Shown in pieces: positions 39,959-51,602 of a DNA stretch of 64,000 nt. Position 1 is the first letter of the stretch; the number at the start of each line of letters is the position of its first letter. Position numbers and translations under genes: made by a program. Origin of the DNA: Didymodactylos carnosus (taxonomy: Eukaryota; Rotifera; Eurotatoria; Philodinida; Philodinidae); contig CAJNOQ010000075.1 in the NCBI GenBank assembly GCA_905250885.1, positions 17,888 through 81,887 of the forward strand, in the 5' to 3' direction. The notes beneath the pieces were generated by a model that was not told where the DNA came from, did no database searches, and saw only the letters and a list, made by a program, of their open reading frames with translations.

Positions 39959-40714
39959 GGACGAGGCTTTTTCTGTGCACGGTTTTTTCCAAAACTATGC
40001 ATGATTTGGTGTTTTCCGTGCACTAAAAAATCTTTTGACATTTTTGTACACGGTTACAGAAAGGTGCACAGGAAAAGGCAGAAATACGCATGGGGATGTT
40101 TTTGTGCACGGTTTTTGAAGAACGGGGTTAATCTATACCCTATTGTTTGATTATTAAATTATTTCATTTTGAGAATTAAATAATACACAAACTTGAAAAC
40201 TACATTTTGGATACATTCTACATGACGAACAACGATATGTAACTTTAATGCCATCTTTCACATTTTCCGCTCGAAATTTTGATACATTGTTATGATTTAA
40301 ATGAACATCCAAATCAACTTTTTGTAAATATTTATTAACAAAACTCCGAACTTTTCTTGACATAATTTTTGTTTAAAGAAAAAATATTTAGAGTGTTTTA
40401 AGAACTGTGTGGGTTGAATTAATTCTTAGAGAGATGAACTTCACTCTACACCAATTTTTAAGATTTATCATACATTTCAGTCAATATGTCTCGTTTGTAT
40501 TAAACGACATGTCCGTTCATAAATCATCTTATTTGTTCAGGTCATCTGCATATAAAACGAAAATATCTTTTACTCGTTGAGAAACCATGCACAAAAACGT
40601 CTCCGTGCACATTTGTCTTTTTTCCGTACATCTTTCTGTAACCGTGCACAAAAATGTCAAAAGATTTTTTAGTGCACGGAAAATAGCAAACTGTGCACAA
40701 AAAACATTTTTCCC
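39959..40714. mobile_element. Mutator-like (MULE) non-autonomous element with long terminal inverted repeats
   Basis: Arms of about 150 bases (39959-about 40115 and about 40565-40714) share GTGCACTAAAAAATCTTTTG, TTTTGTRCACGGTTACAGAA and TTTTTGTGCAYGGTTT. Nine-base flanks AGTGATAAT (39950-39958) and AGTGATGGT (40715-40723) look like a slightly diverged target duplication. A copy of the flanking repeat near 58568 reads through AGTGATGGT without the element, a near-empty site. Long terminal repeats and a 9-base duplication are Mutator hallmarks. Inside is a small minus-strand frame with a zinc-finger-like motif (own entry) but no catalytic domain. Confidence 0.75.
40154..40363 (-). pseudogene. 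Small FLYWCH/MULE-type zinc-finger-like fragment inside the Mutator-like element
   Basis: A 69-residue frame with the core KVTYRCSSCRMYPKCSFQVC followed by a hydrophobic strand. A C-x2-C...C pattern preceded by a basic, helical N-terminus resembles the DNA-binding finger found at the start of Mutator-like transposases and in FLYWCH proteins. No transposase core follows, so this is a remnant, or a stand-alone binding domain. Family call is inference from the pattern alone. Confidence 0.45.
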
Positions 40715-41440
40715 AGTGATGGTGCTGTACGACAACATGAAACAACTTTTGTGTTGAAGTCTCTCTCTTGATTCGAGTGATCAAGTGACACTTAAAGACT
40801 GTGAGAATCAATTACTTGGCTCAAACATGACATCACGTTATGTAAGAGCACCGTATGATCGTCACTAATTTCTCTTCACAAATGTAATGTATGAAGAACA
40901 AAGTGGTCATCTCGAAGACTCCTGCCTTCACGATCTGCAGGCAGACACCACAAACATCAAGAGCACTTTGTCCAAGATGTGAGAGGGTCTGACAATCATA
41001 TTTATTATAGTCAAGATTGTGAAGGTTAACTTCTTCAATATTTGAAGTGGAAACATTTTAACTGTTTCTCCTTCCGTGTGTCAACAATAGTCATCACATG
41101 CCCACGAACAATCAACTAAGGAAAAACATCGAAGTTCTAGATGATGATCGAAGTCTATCATGATGATTCATGGTAACCATGGTGGAAGATGTCAGAAAAC
41201 TGTGTGACCTTGTTTTCGACAAATTGAGACTAATCAAGACATAGGCTTCTTTCAAATTAAGATCAAAATGTAAAAATCACTGTTTTGCTAGGATATCATC
41301 TTCTTTCCGAATAATCGAATTGTACGCATTACAAATTGTCTCATTCTATGATTTCACTGAAGTTGGCTACCTTGTACAAATACAAGTGAGTGTTTACGCT
41401 TTGCCACTATCACCAAAGGTTGTAAGTATCATTTGATATA
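40715..41440. repeat. Dispersed repeat, copy 1
   Basis: Nearly identical to 58568-59322 in direct orientation, running from AGTGATGGTRCTGT through GTAAGAGCACCGTATGATCG to GAGTGTTTACG. The copies differ mainly by a replaced segment near 41137-41160. A short further match (about 39930-39958) lies on the left side of the inserted Mutator-like element. No protein domain is recognised in either copy. Confidence 0.8.
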
Positions 41441-42701
41441 ATGATGATTTAACAACAGCTAAAAATAGGAGAGTAAATAGTACTTAGTCAACGTACGAAT
41501 GCTATAGAGAAATTCAAGATGTTGCCCGAAGACATCATTAAGTAAGTCGTTATAACATACAATTTCAATTAAGATTAAGAATCGCTGATCATTATAGTCT
41601 TCCTGTTTTGTCCTATCTCAAAGGTTTTTGTACGTAAACGAAAGCTTTTCGTTTATATCATCTTAATTCTAAGAACAAATGATTCATAGGTCGTCTAGTA
41701 TTTCGGGATTGGGTTTGTGCGGTTTAATAAAATAACCCAAATTTTTACAACAAAGAGTTTGTTCGCGAGAATAAATTCATACAATACATCTATTATTTTG
41801 CGTTGATCAGTCATGATACATGATTATTATTTACACAGATTGTTTCATTGATAATTACTTACTTGTAAAAGAGAGAAAGGAACAACATTTATCTAGCCTC
41901 ATTTACTTTGTTATTCTAACAGCTGCAACTTTTTCAAAAGGAATAGAACACTTGAAGAGAAAAATAAAAAGAAACTTGGAAATCAACAAGGTAAAAGAAA
42001 CTAAACGCGTACGATTTATTAATGTTTTTACGTGTGTATGTGTATGGATGATGTAAATATTTTTATATAAATTTTTTCATTCCTCTGTCCGGTTAGCAAT
42101 GAAGAGAGGAAAAAATAATAGAGAAACACATAGTTAAAAATACAGATAATGCGATAAAAATGTTCATTTTTAAAACTTGCAAGAACACATACACAACAGT
42201 AAGACAAAAAATAATCATTGGAACATTCTAAGAAAAAAAAGAAAAAAGAAACGAAAGATAGAAATGATTTTCAAGATATGAGTAAAAGTTCTTTTGAGAT
42301 TTGCTCAACGTACAAAATACGATTAATCAGACTTTTTTCCAACTTCAACAAAATAACACTAAAACTAACACGATTCTAGGTCATTTTACAGGATCTTTTT
42401 GTTCTAAGAGAATTGTAAGACACGTACGCATTACATGGTGAGAGAGAGAGAGAAGGAACAACACAATACAACAAATAATAACAACAATAATAATATGATC
42501 AATCCTGTTATGATATAAAAAAAAGGAATGACCATAATAACGAGATGTTTACTGTTCACTTTGATTTTCTTCTTTCGACAAACAGTGAATAAGTCGCTTT
42601 GTCGAATATATATGTAATATGAAATATTGTGTTAATACGGAGAAAAAAAAATGTAGGACGAGTGATCATTGGTTTCTTCATAGGCTGAAACGATTGTCTT
42701 A
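41441..42701. other. 3' flank of PACSIN
   Basis: A+T-rich with a (GA)n run at about 42440-42455. The open frame at 41820-42056 has no recognisable domain. No gene supported. Confidence 0.45.
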
Positions 42702-45700
42702 TCAAACAGATTCTACGTAGGTTGCGGGATAAAGTCCTGTTCGATTATTGATACGACCTTTACACCATCCTTTAATTTACAAAGATAGAAAAACGCATTA
42801 TTAATAGATGAAAAACGAAGAGAAAATAAAATTTAAAAAATACCTTGATCATCTTCGTCCTCAAGTTTAGTAAATAGATCGCCTAAAATTAAAAAAATTT
42901 TAATTAGTCCTTTTTTCCATAATATGAGGGGGCAATTCTTACCTTGTTTGAATGAAAGTTCGTCTTGTTCTTGTGCATCATAATCATACAGTGCTCGAAC
43001 AGTGACACCTTCAGACATATGCGATGATGTTTGCGGTGGCAAAGATTCATCTTCATCATCATCATAAAACGGATTTACCGTTTGTGGATAGGATGGAGTT
43101 TGTTGAATTGACTGATGTTGTTGTGGCAAAGATGATTGTAATGATGAATTTCCACCACCATTGGTGGTTGAATAAGCCGGACTACAATAAAAATAAAGAA
43201 AAATGAATAAAAAATGAATCTAATTCTATCTCTTAACACTGATATTGCATGCAACAAAACATGAAATCATGCAAATAAGCGTATAGAATATATTTGAAAG
43301 CAATATATAAATAGAGGAAAACAATTTTTGAGCAATCAAAGCAAGATTGTTTCATTTCTATTTTATACAAAGACTTTAACATGCATAAAAATCAACTCAA
43401 TTTAATACGAAAAGTACACACATACGCACTCACTCACGATAAAATAAATAAGAAATGAACTATGATAGAATTTAAAGATGTGAGTAATTGTAATTAGTAC
43501 ACAATCTCTGTGACAAACGTTGTTAGAAAATGGTTTAAAAGCGACGTATCACAAAGAAAAAAATAATCGTAAGTAACAATTTTTCATAGCCAAAAGACTA
43601 AAAATACCGATTATTTTGCGTTGATGCAGATGGCGACTCAGATGAGGCAGATGATGAAACACTATTGTCATCGAAAGGATTTTTTTCATCCGGATACTTT
43701 GGAGAAACTGCCTGTGCAGTTTGTGCTGTCACAGTTTTAGTGCTAAAATCGAGAAAGATAATAGTAGTGTGAAATAGGTGTGTATGTGTGTATTTATGTT
43801 TGAAAATAAATTTTATGACAAAGAATACAACATGAAGACGCACATTGACCACTGTTTACTAACAAATAGACATACTCTTCATTGGACCACGATGCCCAAC
43901 CTGTGTTAGGTTGCGGTATCGTATCCGTATTCATATAGGATGATAGTGGATTTGTTGTCATATTAGCAGAACCATGATTAGTCCCACTCAGATAAGGTGA
44001 TGATGGTGTTGAGGATGATATACACGGAGAAAAATCTCCTTCATTGAATGCAGCATTACTGAAAACGCACAATATTAGAGTTTTTTTACTACATATTGAG
44101 AAGCTACTAGTAAAACTAAATGTTTAACTCGACCACGAGTGGATGTTTTTTTTCGATTATCGATAATCGGAGTCAATTAAAATTGTAAATGCGAAAAATA
44201 ATCACACTATATGATCAAATTATTACTAAACTTGTTTGATACAAGAATATTTATAAACCTGTTGATTAAAAATTAATATATTCTCCATTATCAATCTCAG
44301 ATCATTCTCATCGAAGCATACGAATTTATAACAAGCTCAATAATTGTAAATTATGCAAATGAAAGTACTCACTTTACGGAAGCACGACCATAACTTTCAT
44401 TTGAAGATGTTGTTGACAATTGCTGACCAACAGATGTTGTCTGATTTGGTCGAATTGCCGTCATTATAACGGGATCTTTTTCAATATCACCTTTTCCACG
44501 ACGAGATAACGTACGATTAGTTTCTGAATATTCCTAAATTGAAAAAGAGAAGAAAAAAAAGATAATAAATAATTTTAATTATTCAATGTATTCTAAAAGT
44601 GCAGCACATCAACAGAAGATTTTAATCTAAATAGCAAAATAGTACAACTATGTTCGTGTTTTTGTGATTTAATATTCCGTACCCAAAGAACTAGTTGTTT
44701 CACAGTATAGAACAGTTCACCTCCCACATTAAGAAGTTAAATTTAGAATAATATGGTGTATGTCTTTAAAAGCATCAAAGAATAAGTGAGCATGACTAGA
44801 GAAAAAAGAAATGGCAAAAGAAGCAGCAAAATAAAAAATAAATCCCAGAAAAATAGAAAAAGTATATGAGAGAGAGAGAGACAGAGAGAGAAGTATATGT
44901 GTATAATAAATAAATAGATAATTTTTGCTCTATTCAATGTTTACTAATATGTGCATAAAGTCTAATATATCTGTTAGCATCTGTTAATGTTATGTATTTT
45001 ACTTCTTGATCAGTTTTAATTCCATTTATTGTTGTTGTTGTTGTTGTACTTGCCAAATCACGAACTCTTGTTACAGCTGCATAAGCCATTTGTCCTGTTC
45101 GACGTATTGAACGTCTTATTGTTGCATATGAATCAATTAATACTCGATTATCATACGATGATAAATGAATGGTTGGATGACGTAGATGTAAACTACGTTG
45201 ACTAACAACGTTTGATAAATGTACTTTGGATAAACGCTTCTTATTTCTCTCATCAATATCACAGTTATTGTTTGTACCGCTATTATTCCTATGGTTATTA
45301 TTTCCATTACAATGGGAGCAGTATGTAGTGGTTGTTGATAAATGTTTATTGTTATGATTGAGTGTAGCTGATTGAGATGGAAGACGATGATGATTCATCT
45401 CGGAAAATACGTGTACATGATCCTATTAGTTATTATTAATTGTTATTTATTGAAAAAAAAAGAAGGAATAAGGCATCAATAATACTATGCAAATGCGCAC
45501 AAAATAATTAATTGTTAAAAGACAAAGTGTTTAAAGAAATAAGCTAAAAAATTATAATCTTTTGGGGACTTTATGTCAGCAGAGAGAAAGTGCATTTCTG
45601 AGTGTGAAAGAAAGAAAATCAGGAGAATAAGAGATGTGTGTGCATGTGTGTTTGGATAAAAAGCAAATTTATCAAAATGAAGAAGATGACTACGGACAAA

Positions 45701-47574
45701 AGATAAAAAGTATTTATTTCTTACTTCGAATATTGGCCAATTCATTTTCATTCCTGCACCATTAGTATCTGACCACACTCTCAGATCTGTATCCGCATCC
45801 ATACTTTTTATTGATTGAGAAAATTGTTGAACTATAGTTGGTAATCTATAAACAAGATAAAAATCATAAAAGAAAAGTGATTTGAAATTTAGAAACTAGA
45901 GTGTAAAATATGCTTATTTTTATAATTATTTACTTACTGAGGGCGACTACTTAAATCGAGACATTTTTGAGTTTTACCAATAAAATCTCGAAAACTAGTT
46001 AAACGATCTTTTTCGAAAGCTTGACATCTCATAAATACCTACAATGAAATAATAATATTATAAAAATTTATATTTCATTAATATTTTGTTTAGTATACTT
46101 CATTCATATCATCCATATATTTTGGATTATATCGATTTAATTCTTGTATAGCTTCCGTATATTTTTGTTTAGCTCCTTCTTTTTCTTTTCGACATTTATC
46201 AACTTTGTCTGTTGCTTTTTGTTTCTATAATATGTAACAGTAATGAAATATTTTTGAAAATAGGAGAGAATTTTGACGTTTATTACTTGCTCAAGTGTCA
46301 CAGCAGCATCTAATTTTGAATTATTCTCTTGTGTTTCGGCCATTTTTAAATTTTTTGTTGCTGTATGATATTCACGTTTATATTTATCAACTTTTGTATA
46401 TAATTTTGCCCAGGGTTTTTGTGCCTAAAATATATTAATAGACAAATAAATAATAAAATTATCAAAGATATTCATTCATTCATTTTTTTGTTTTTTAATG
46501 AGGAAGGTGTGATGGTGCAAATTTTGGATGTTGTAGATGTTATGGTGGTGAACGGCAATTTAGACTTTTTAGACTTTAGACTTTCTTCTAGAAAACTAGC
46601 CGGAGTCGGAGGGGACAAGGGTATGAGAGTGAGTCACCACACAAGAAGTTCAAGTCGAGCAACGGCAATGGATGTTATAGGATAGTTAGCAGATCCTAAA
46701 AGTCTAAACTTTCTAAATCGTCGATCACTACCATAACATCTACAACATCCAAAAGTGCTCAACTTGAACTTCTTGTATGGTGACTCACTCTCATACTGCC
46801 GCCCCCGCCCCCTCCGGCTAGTCCGGCTAGTTTTCTAGAAGAAAGTCTAAAAGTCTAAAAAGTCTAAATTGCCGTTCACCACCATAACATCTACAACATC
46901 CAAAATTTGCACCATGACACCTTGATGTTTTTAATTACTCGTTTAAATTCTTCTTCAAAATCTTTTGTTGGTTTAATATGCATCATTGATTTGACATATT
47001 TCGTTTTTTGCCATTGTTTTATTGTCGGAATAACGTCTGATTGTAGTTCATCATGCACATTCAAATGTAAATCACCTGATCCATCAGCTTCATTCATAAC
47101 TGCTTTCCAGGCGGTTAACATTGTGCCAAATTCTGATGCTAAAAAATGAATTAAACCATCTTTACATTTTTGAACAAAAAATAGAATTTACAGAAAATAG
47201 AATAAATTCAGACTTTTAAAATATGTTGATTATATGTGAAAAAAGCAAACAAATAAAAAAAAACGTTAACATTTTTATAACAATTACATTTTTGTACATA
47301 ATCTGACCATTTTTTTGACCAATTTTTTAACATTTTTGAAAATTGTTTTTCTAATTCAGCACGTTCCGTTATCATACTCATTAAATCGGTTGTTAATTTA
47401 TTTCCATCATCGCATCGCTTAACAACTCGATGATATTTTCCAATCTAAATAAAAAGTTATAAAAATATAATTTTTTAATAAATTATGAATATAATATAAC
47501 ATTTGATATACCTCCCAAAAACTATCACTTGTAGTTAAAGACAATTCATTTTCGGATGTTTTGTCAGCATCCAT
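42702..47574 (-). CDS. PACSIN: PACSIN/syndapin: F-BAR domain plus C-terminal SH3
   Basis: Membrane-bending adaptor linking endocytosis to dynamin and actin. The start ATG 47574 opens MDADKTSENE, then SDSFWE and GKYHRVVKRCDDGNKL, the family's F-BAR start. Further F-BAR blocks are WKAVMNEADGSGDLHL, QKPWAKLYTKVDKYKREYH, YNPKYMDDMNEVF, LTSFRDFIGKTQKCLDLS and GAGMKMNWPIFEEYSETNRT (45720 to 44530). The linker is Ser/Pro-rich with two NPF motifs (NPFDDN near 43670 and NPFYDDD near 43070), which in vertebrate PACSINs bind EHD proteins. The SH3 domain follows (VRALYDYDAQEQDELSFKQG, then GDLFTKLEDEDDQG and WCKGRINNRTGLYPATYVESV), stop 42702-42704. About a dozen or more exons. One F-BAR intron (46437-46937) carries a foldback insertion. 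A possible alternative last exon lies at 44934-45427. Confidence 0.9.
44934..45427 (-). CDS. Possible alternative last exon of PACSIN (isoform without SH3)
   Basis: This lies in the intron between the exon ending MNWPIFE and the exon starting EYSETNRT. It begins right after an acceptor-like AACTAATAG and stays open for about 163 codons in the same phase (0) as the normal downstream exon, ending TAA at 44934-44936. The peptide starts DHVHVFSEMNHHRLPS, has an Asn/Ser/Thr-rich middle and a basic, more ordered end (YATIRRSIRRTGQMAYAAVT, then ANRYIRLYAHISKH). Used as a terminal exon it would make an F-BAR-only protein. A nested single-exon gene from ATG 45398 is the other reading. An ATTAAA-type signal occurs near 44668. 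No homologue recognised. Confidence 0.45.
46504..46922. mobile_element. Foldback element within an F-BAR intron of PACSIN
   Basis: Arms (46504-about 46660 and about 46735-46922) are inverted copies sharing AAGGTGTSATGGTGCAAATT, ATGTTGTAGATGTTATGGTG, AACGGCAATTTAGACTTTTT and TTCTAGAAAACTAGCCGG. The centre has TAGGATAG and AGTCTAAA words. It fills most of the 501-base intron, ending 15 bases from the splice donor of the exon carrying EEEFKR. The intron still has GT and AG ends. Confidence 0.75.
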
Positions 47575-50500
47575 GTTTAATGATTATTGTAGCAAAATTC
47601 TAAAAGAAAAAAAACAACAGAAAATTTAAGTTTTATTATTTTCAAATACATTATTACAAACGATACGAATATATCAAACTACTAATTATAGAGAAGGTCA
47701 AATTGATTAATTTCTGAGTAAAATATGTCAAATTTCGATCAACTTTACCTGTTTAAAAAATATTTCTCATCAAGACATTTTCTTTAAGTACAAAATGACA
47801 ATTTATGTCTAAGATTTATCGTTTTACTCTTCTTGACATCAATTACACATACAAAAAAAAAAGAGAGAAGAAAATGAAAGGAAGATGTTGTCTTGTTATC
47901 TAGTCTAACTTATATATATATATATATATCAACGAACATATAAATTTCTTTTATCCTTTCTAACAAATATTTTATCATGATCATAAAAAAAGAAAAAGAA
48001 AACGTAACATTTATTGCAATCTGATCAGCAGTAAAAAGAAGAATATTTAAATCCCAAACTATATCCATTTCATTCTTAGTTTTTAATCCATTCTTACCAG
48101 TTATTTATTAGGTATGTCTTATTATCATTCAAAAAATGTATCGCTGACAAAATAAGGTAGAAAAAAACAATTTTTTTTTTTAAAATAAAGGATGATGATC
48201 TAGACAAATAGTATGTAACTGATTTATATGATTCATTTGAATTTTCAAACGATAACAGTCACATAGGATGATAAAATCTAAAGAAAAATATGCCTAATAT
48301 CGTTTTGTGCATACATAGTCTATATATATTTAGTTTTGAATTCTTTTTAGTTTCTTCATTCTTTTTTCTTCCTTATTCTTCTGTATTTTATGTGATAATA
48401 CTTTTCTTTTCCATGACACGTGCAAATATGTCAAGATTTATATGGAACAAAAATATTTTCTCTCATCCGTTTATTATTGTGTTATAAAAAAATGTTCGCC
48501 TCCTTAACTCTCATCCATATTGTTATATAGACATCAATTTTTAGACTTTCTACACCAACTAAGATAATCAAGCGTAACCATTTTTTTGTCTCTCTCTTTT
48601 TCTCTATCCATAGTGGACAAGAATGCAGAAGACATTTAGCATCCAAAAATACACTTTTTCAAATTTTCATTAAACGAAAATACACTTATAAATAAATGGG
48701 TAAAAAAATTTAATTTTTTATTGCTTGCTATACCGTCAAATTTTTTCACGTTTAAATGATAAGTGTGATGGGAAAACACATAGTCTAAAATAAATCTGAA
48801 AATAAGAGGACATAATGTAAAAGTCGTTTGTTTTTATCAAATTCAACGAAAATACAAGTAAAAAACAGTGCAGACTTCTTCTTCGACTACATATCATTGA
48901 AAAAAGGTTTTACTTTGAACTCAAACTCTAAAGAAAAGTAGATATTTTTTTAAAAAACTATAAAAATTGTCATAAGTTTTCTATTTTTTTTTTCCAATTT
49001 TCAAACTGTTTTAAATCTCGCTATATTAGTGTAATACAGACAATAATAGAATTTTAAAGCTTAAATAATAATTACAATGACTCTTTCGACTACTCAGAAT
49101 ATACTGAAGTAGAATAAATTTTTTAAAAAAAACAAAATAATTTCTAAAATTAATTCAATATCGTTTTCTTTTTCATTAACAACAAAGCAAAAAAAAATTT
49201 TATCTTGTCAAAATATTTCGTCAACAAAAATTTTCGTATAAATCTGTCTTACATTCTTCATATTTTTTAAAAATAAAAACGTTTTTTTATTGAAGTCGAC
49301 AAAACAATTTTCGTTAAATAATAAAATGTCATATTTCTAGTGCTAATGGTCTAAAAAAGCAATGGAAAAAGAAGGACAAAAAAACAAAAAAATAAAAAAA
49401 TACTGATCATAGTACGCTATTCTAAATCTTTTTCTCATTCTTTTCTTTCGTCTTTATCGTCTAAGTTTTATTCTTTTTATTTTATTTTTTGCTTTCGTGG
49501 AGTCTATCGAGAAAAGAAATAATATATTTTAACAATTAACAACATTTGAGTAAAAGAATATATAGTATAACTGATACCTATTATTTTTTTCTTCTCGATC
49601 TAAACTGAAAAAATAAGCTTACACTTAGCTAAAATCAAACAAGAAAATTTAATGCACTAAAATTAAGATAGCAAGTATATTTTTGTAGAATTCATCGTTT
49701 TTGTTAGATAATATCACGATATAGATTACTGTTATTTTATAATAGAAAAAATAAAAAATAAAAAATTCTTACAAAAGAAAAATCATAATCATCTAAGTTG
49801 TGATGCGAACTCTAATATCTGTCTGAATTGCAAAATAATAAAAATTCTTTTTTTTTTTCTTTGTTTTTCTTTTTCTTTTTATCTTCGAATTCGACAAATA
49901 GAAGTCTCAAAAAACGTTATAGAGCTAGAAAATATCATTATCTCAACGAATAGCAAAGACAAAATGCAAAGCCACGGTTCTAGGAAATAATCAATATAAT
50001 AATATTATTTGGCCATAGTCATTCTCTATCACTCTATTACTATTATTAATCACTAGTTTTCTTGATATATATTTTTGTTTTTCTTCTTCTCATTTGTTCA
50101 AATATTTAAAAAGAAAAAAAATGAATAACACATTTTATCGGAAAAGAATTTCCGGAAAAAAAAAATTTATGAACACATATGTTAGACATAGATGAAACGA
50201 AAAGAACATACAATATAGAAATAGATGTAATTCATTTAATTATTTTACTTAAGGCGTAAACGATGATAATGAAAAAAAAAAAAAATGAATGCGTGCAAAA
50301 AGAAAAAATAATAAAAAAAATAGAAAAAAAAAAAAAGAAAAAAAAAAAAAGAGTGGTTAGACTAATCTAATTGAACTGTAGATTAATTTTGAGCAATGAA
50401 TAATAATTTATTAAAGTTACTTGTAATAATTTATTTTTAGTTAATTCAAATAGTAAGCAGTTGTTAATGCTAACAAACTAAATATTTTAAAAATCAATTG

Positions 50501-51479
50501 TTCAATTTTGATAAATAATACTACATTGATATTAATTAAGAAAATCAATAGAAAATCAATTGACCATCTAAAATTATCAAGTATTTTAGTAGATTTTCAA
50601 CAGACGAAACGAATTTGACAATATTTTAGCACAAATGTCGCTTTAATTAATTGTAAAATTCACACGAATTTCAACGTAGTATTGGACTGCTCTTGTACTC
50701 GATTTGATTTAAAATTAATAAAACGTTAACTAAACATTAACTTTAAACATCATCTAAAATAGTCCTATTGTTTTCTTTTTTGATAATTTCAATACTTATG
50801 ACTATCAATATAAGCCATGAGATTATTCAATCATATTAAGTAGAAAAACACGAGCTAAGAAAAAACAGTAACACTTGATGTTTCACATTTATTCCATATA
50901 ATATAAAATATATGTGTTACAATGATTTAGCATTATTTTAAAATATTTTATTCATATAAAACATTCAAAACAAATAGAAAAATATGAAATAATATTCAAT
51001 AGAGAATAGCCATGAATTTTGACACAAATAATGATTACCTATTCTAAGAGATTCCTGAAATCATCTCTATAGGATGATATAGGATTCTGCATCACAACGA
51101 TGTGTAAGTCTTAAATGAACTAAATATTAGACAGTAATTAAAAACAAAAACAAAATTCCTTTTATACCTAGTGGATTTATTCTATTCATCATTACCACAT
51201 TTACTCTCAAAATTTTCACGTGTTCCGCACGTGTCTGAAAAAATTCTGATTCCATACTTGTATAGAATAATCTAGAAAGTTTACAGTATCTTCTTAGTGT
51301 CAGAAATCAATGAGCATTAATTAACTTTACTATCTTAAAAAACTTGTGTTATTATACATTTTATGCTTAAAATTACGTTCCGTTTCTTCAAAAATATACA
51401 TTAGTTGGAATTTCACAAAATATGTTAGAATCTTAGATTCCACTAATTGGTTTTGCCCACCCACTAAAAGTTTTATAAT

Positions 51480-51602
51480 TCACACTACTCTACACTAATG
51501 TCTACCACTTCGAAAAAATTTGAGGCAACGCCCATTCATTAACAACAAAAATTTAGGATAACGCCCACCCATTAATAAAATCCTGGCTACGCCACTACTG
51601 CG
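51480..51602 (-). mobile_element. Terminus of an unidentified DNA transposon (hAT-like end motif)
   Basis: Read on the minus strand the sequence begins CAGTAGTGGCGTAGCCAGGA and continues with three spaced copies of an AATGGGTGGGC-like word. The GTGGCGTAGCCAGG start is common at the ends of animal DNA transposons, often hAT type. No matching second end or transposase was seen, so this is a fragment. Confidence 0.35.

Noticed and set aside
43075-43257. Frames overlapping PACSIN linker exons
   Set aside because: Read into introns and lack family similarity; the SH3/NPF frame is the real one.
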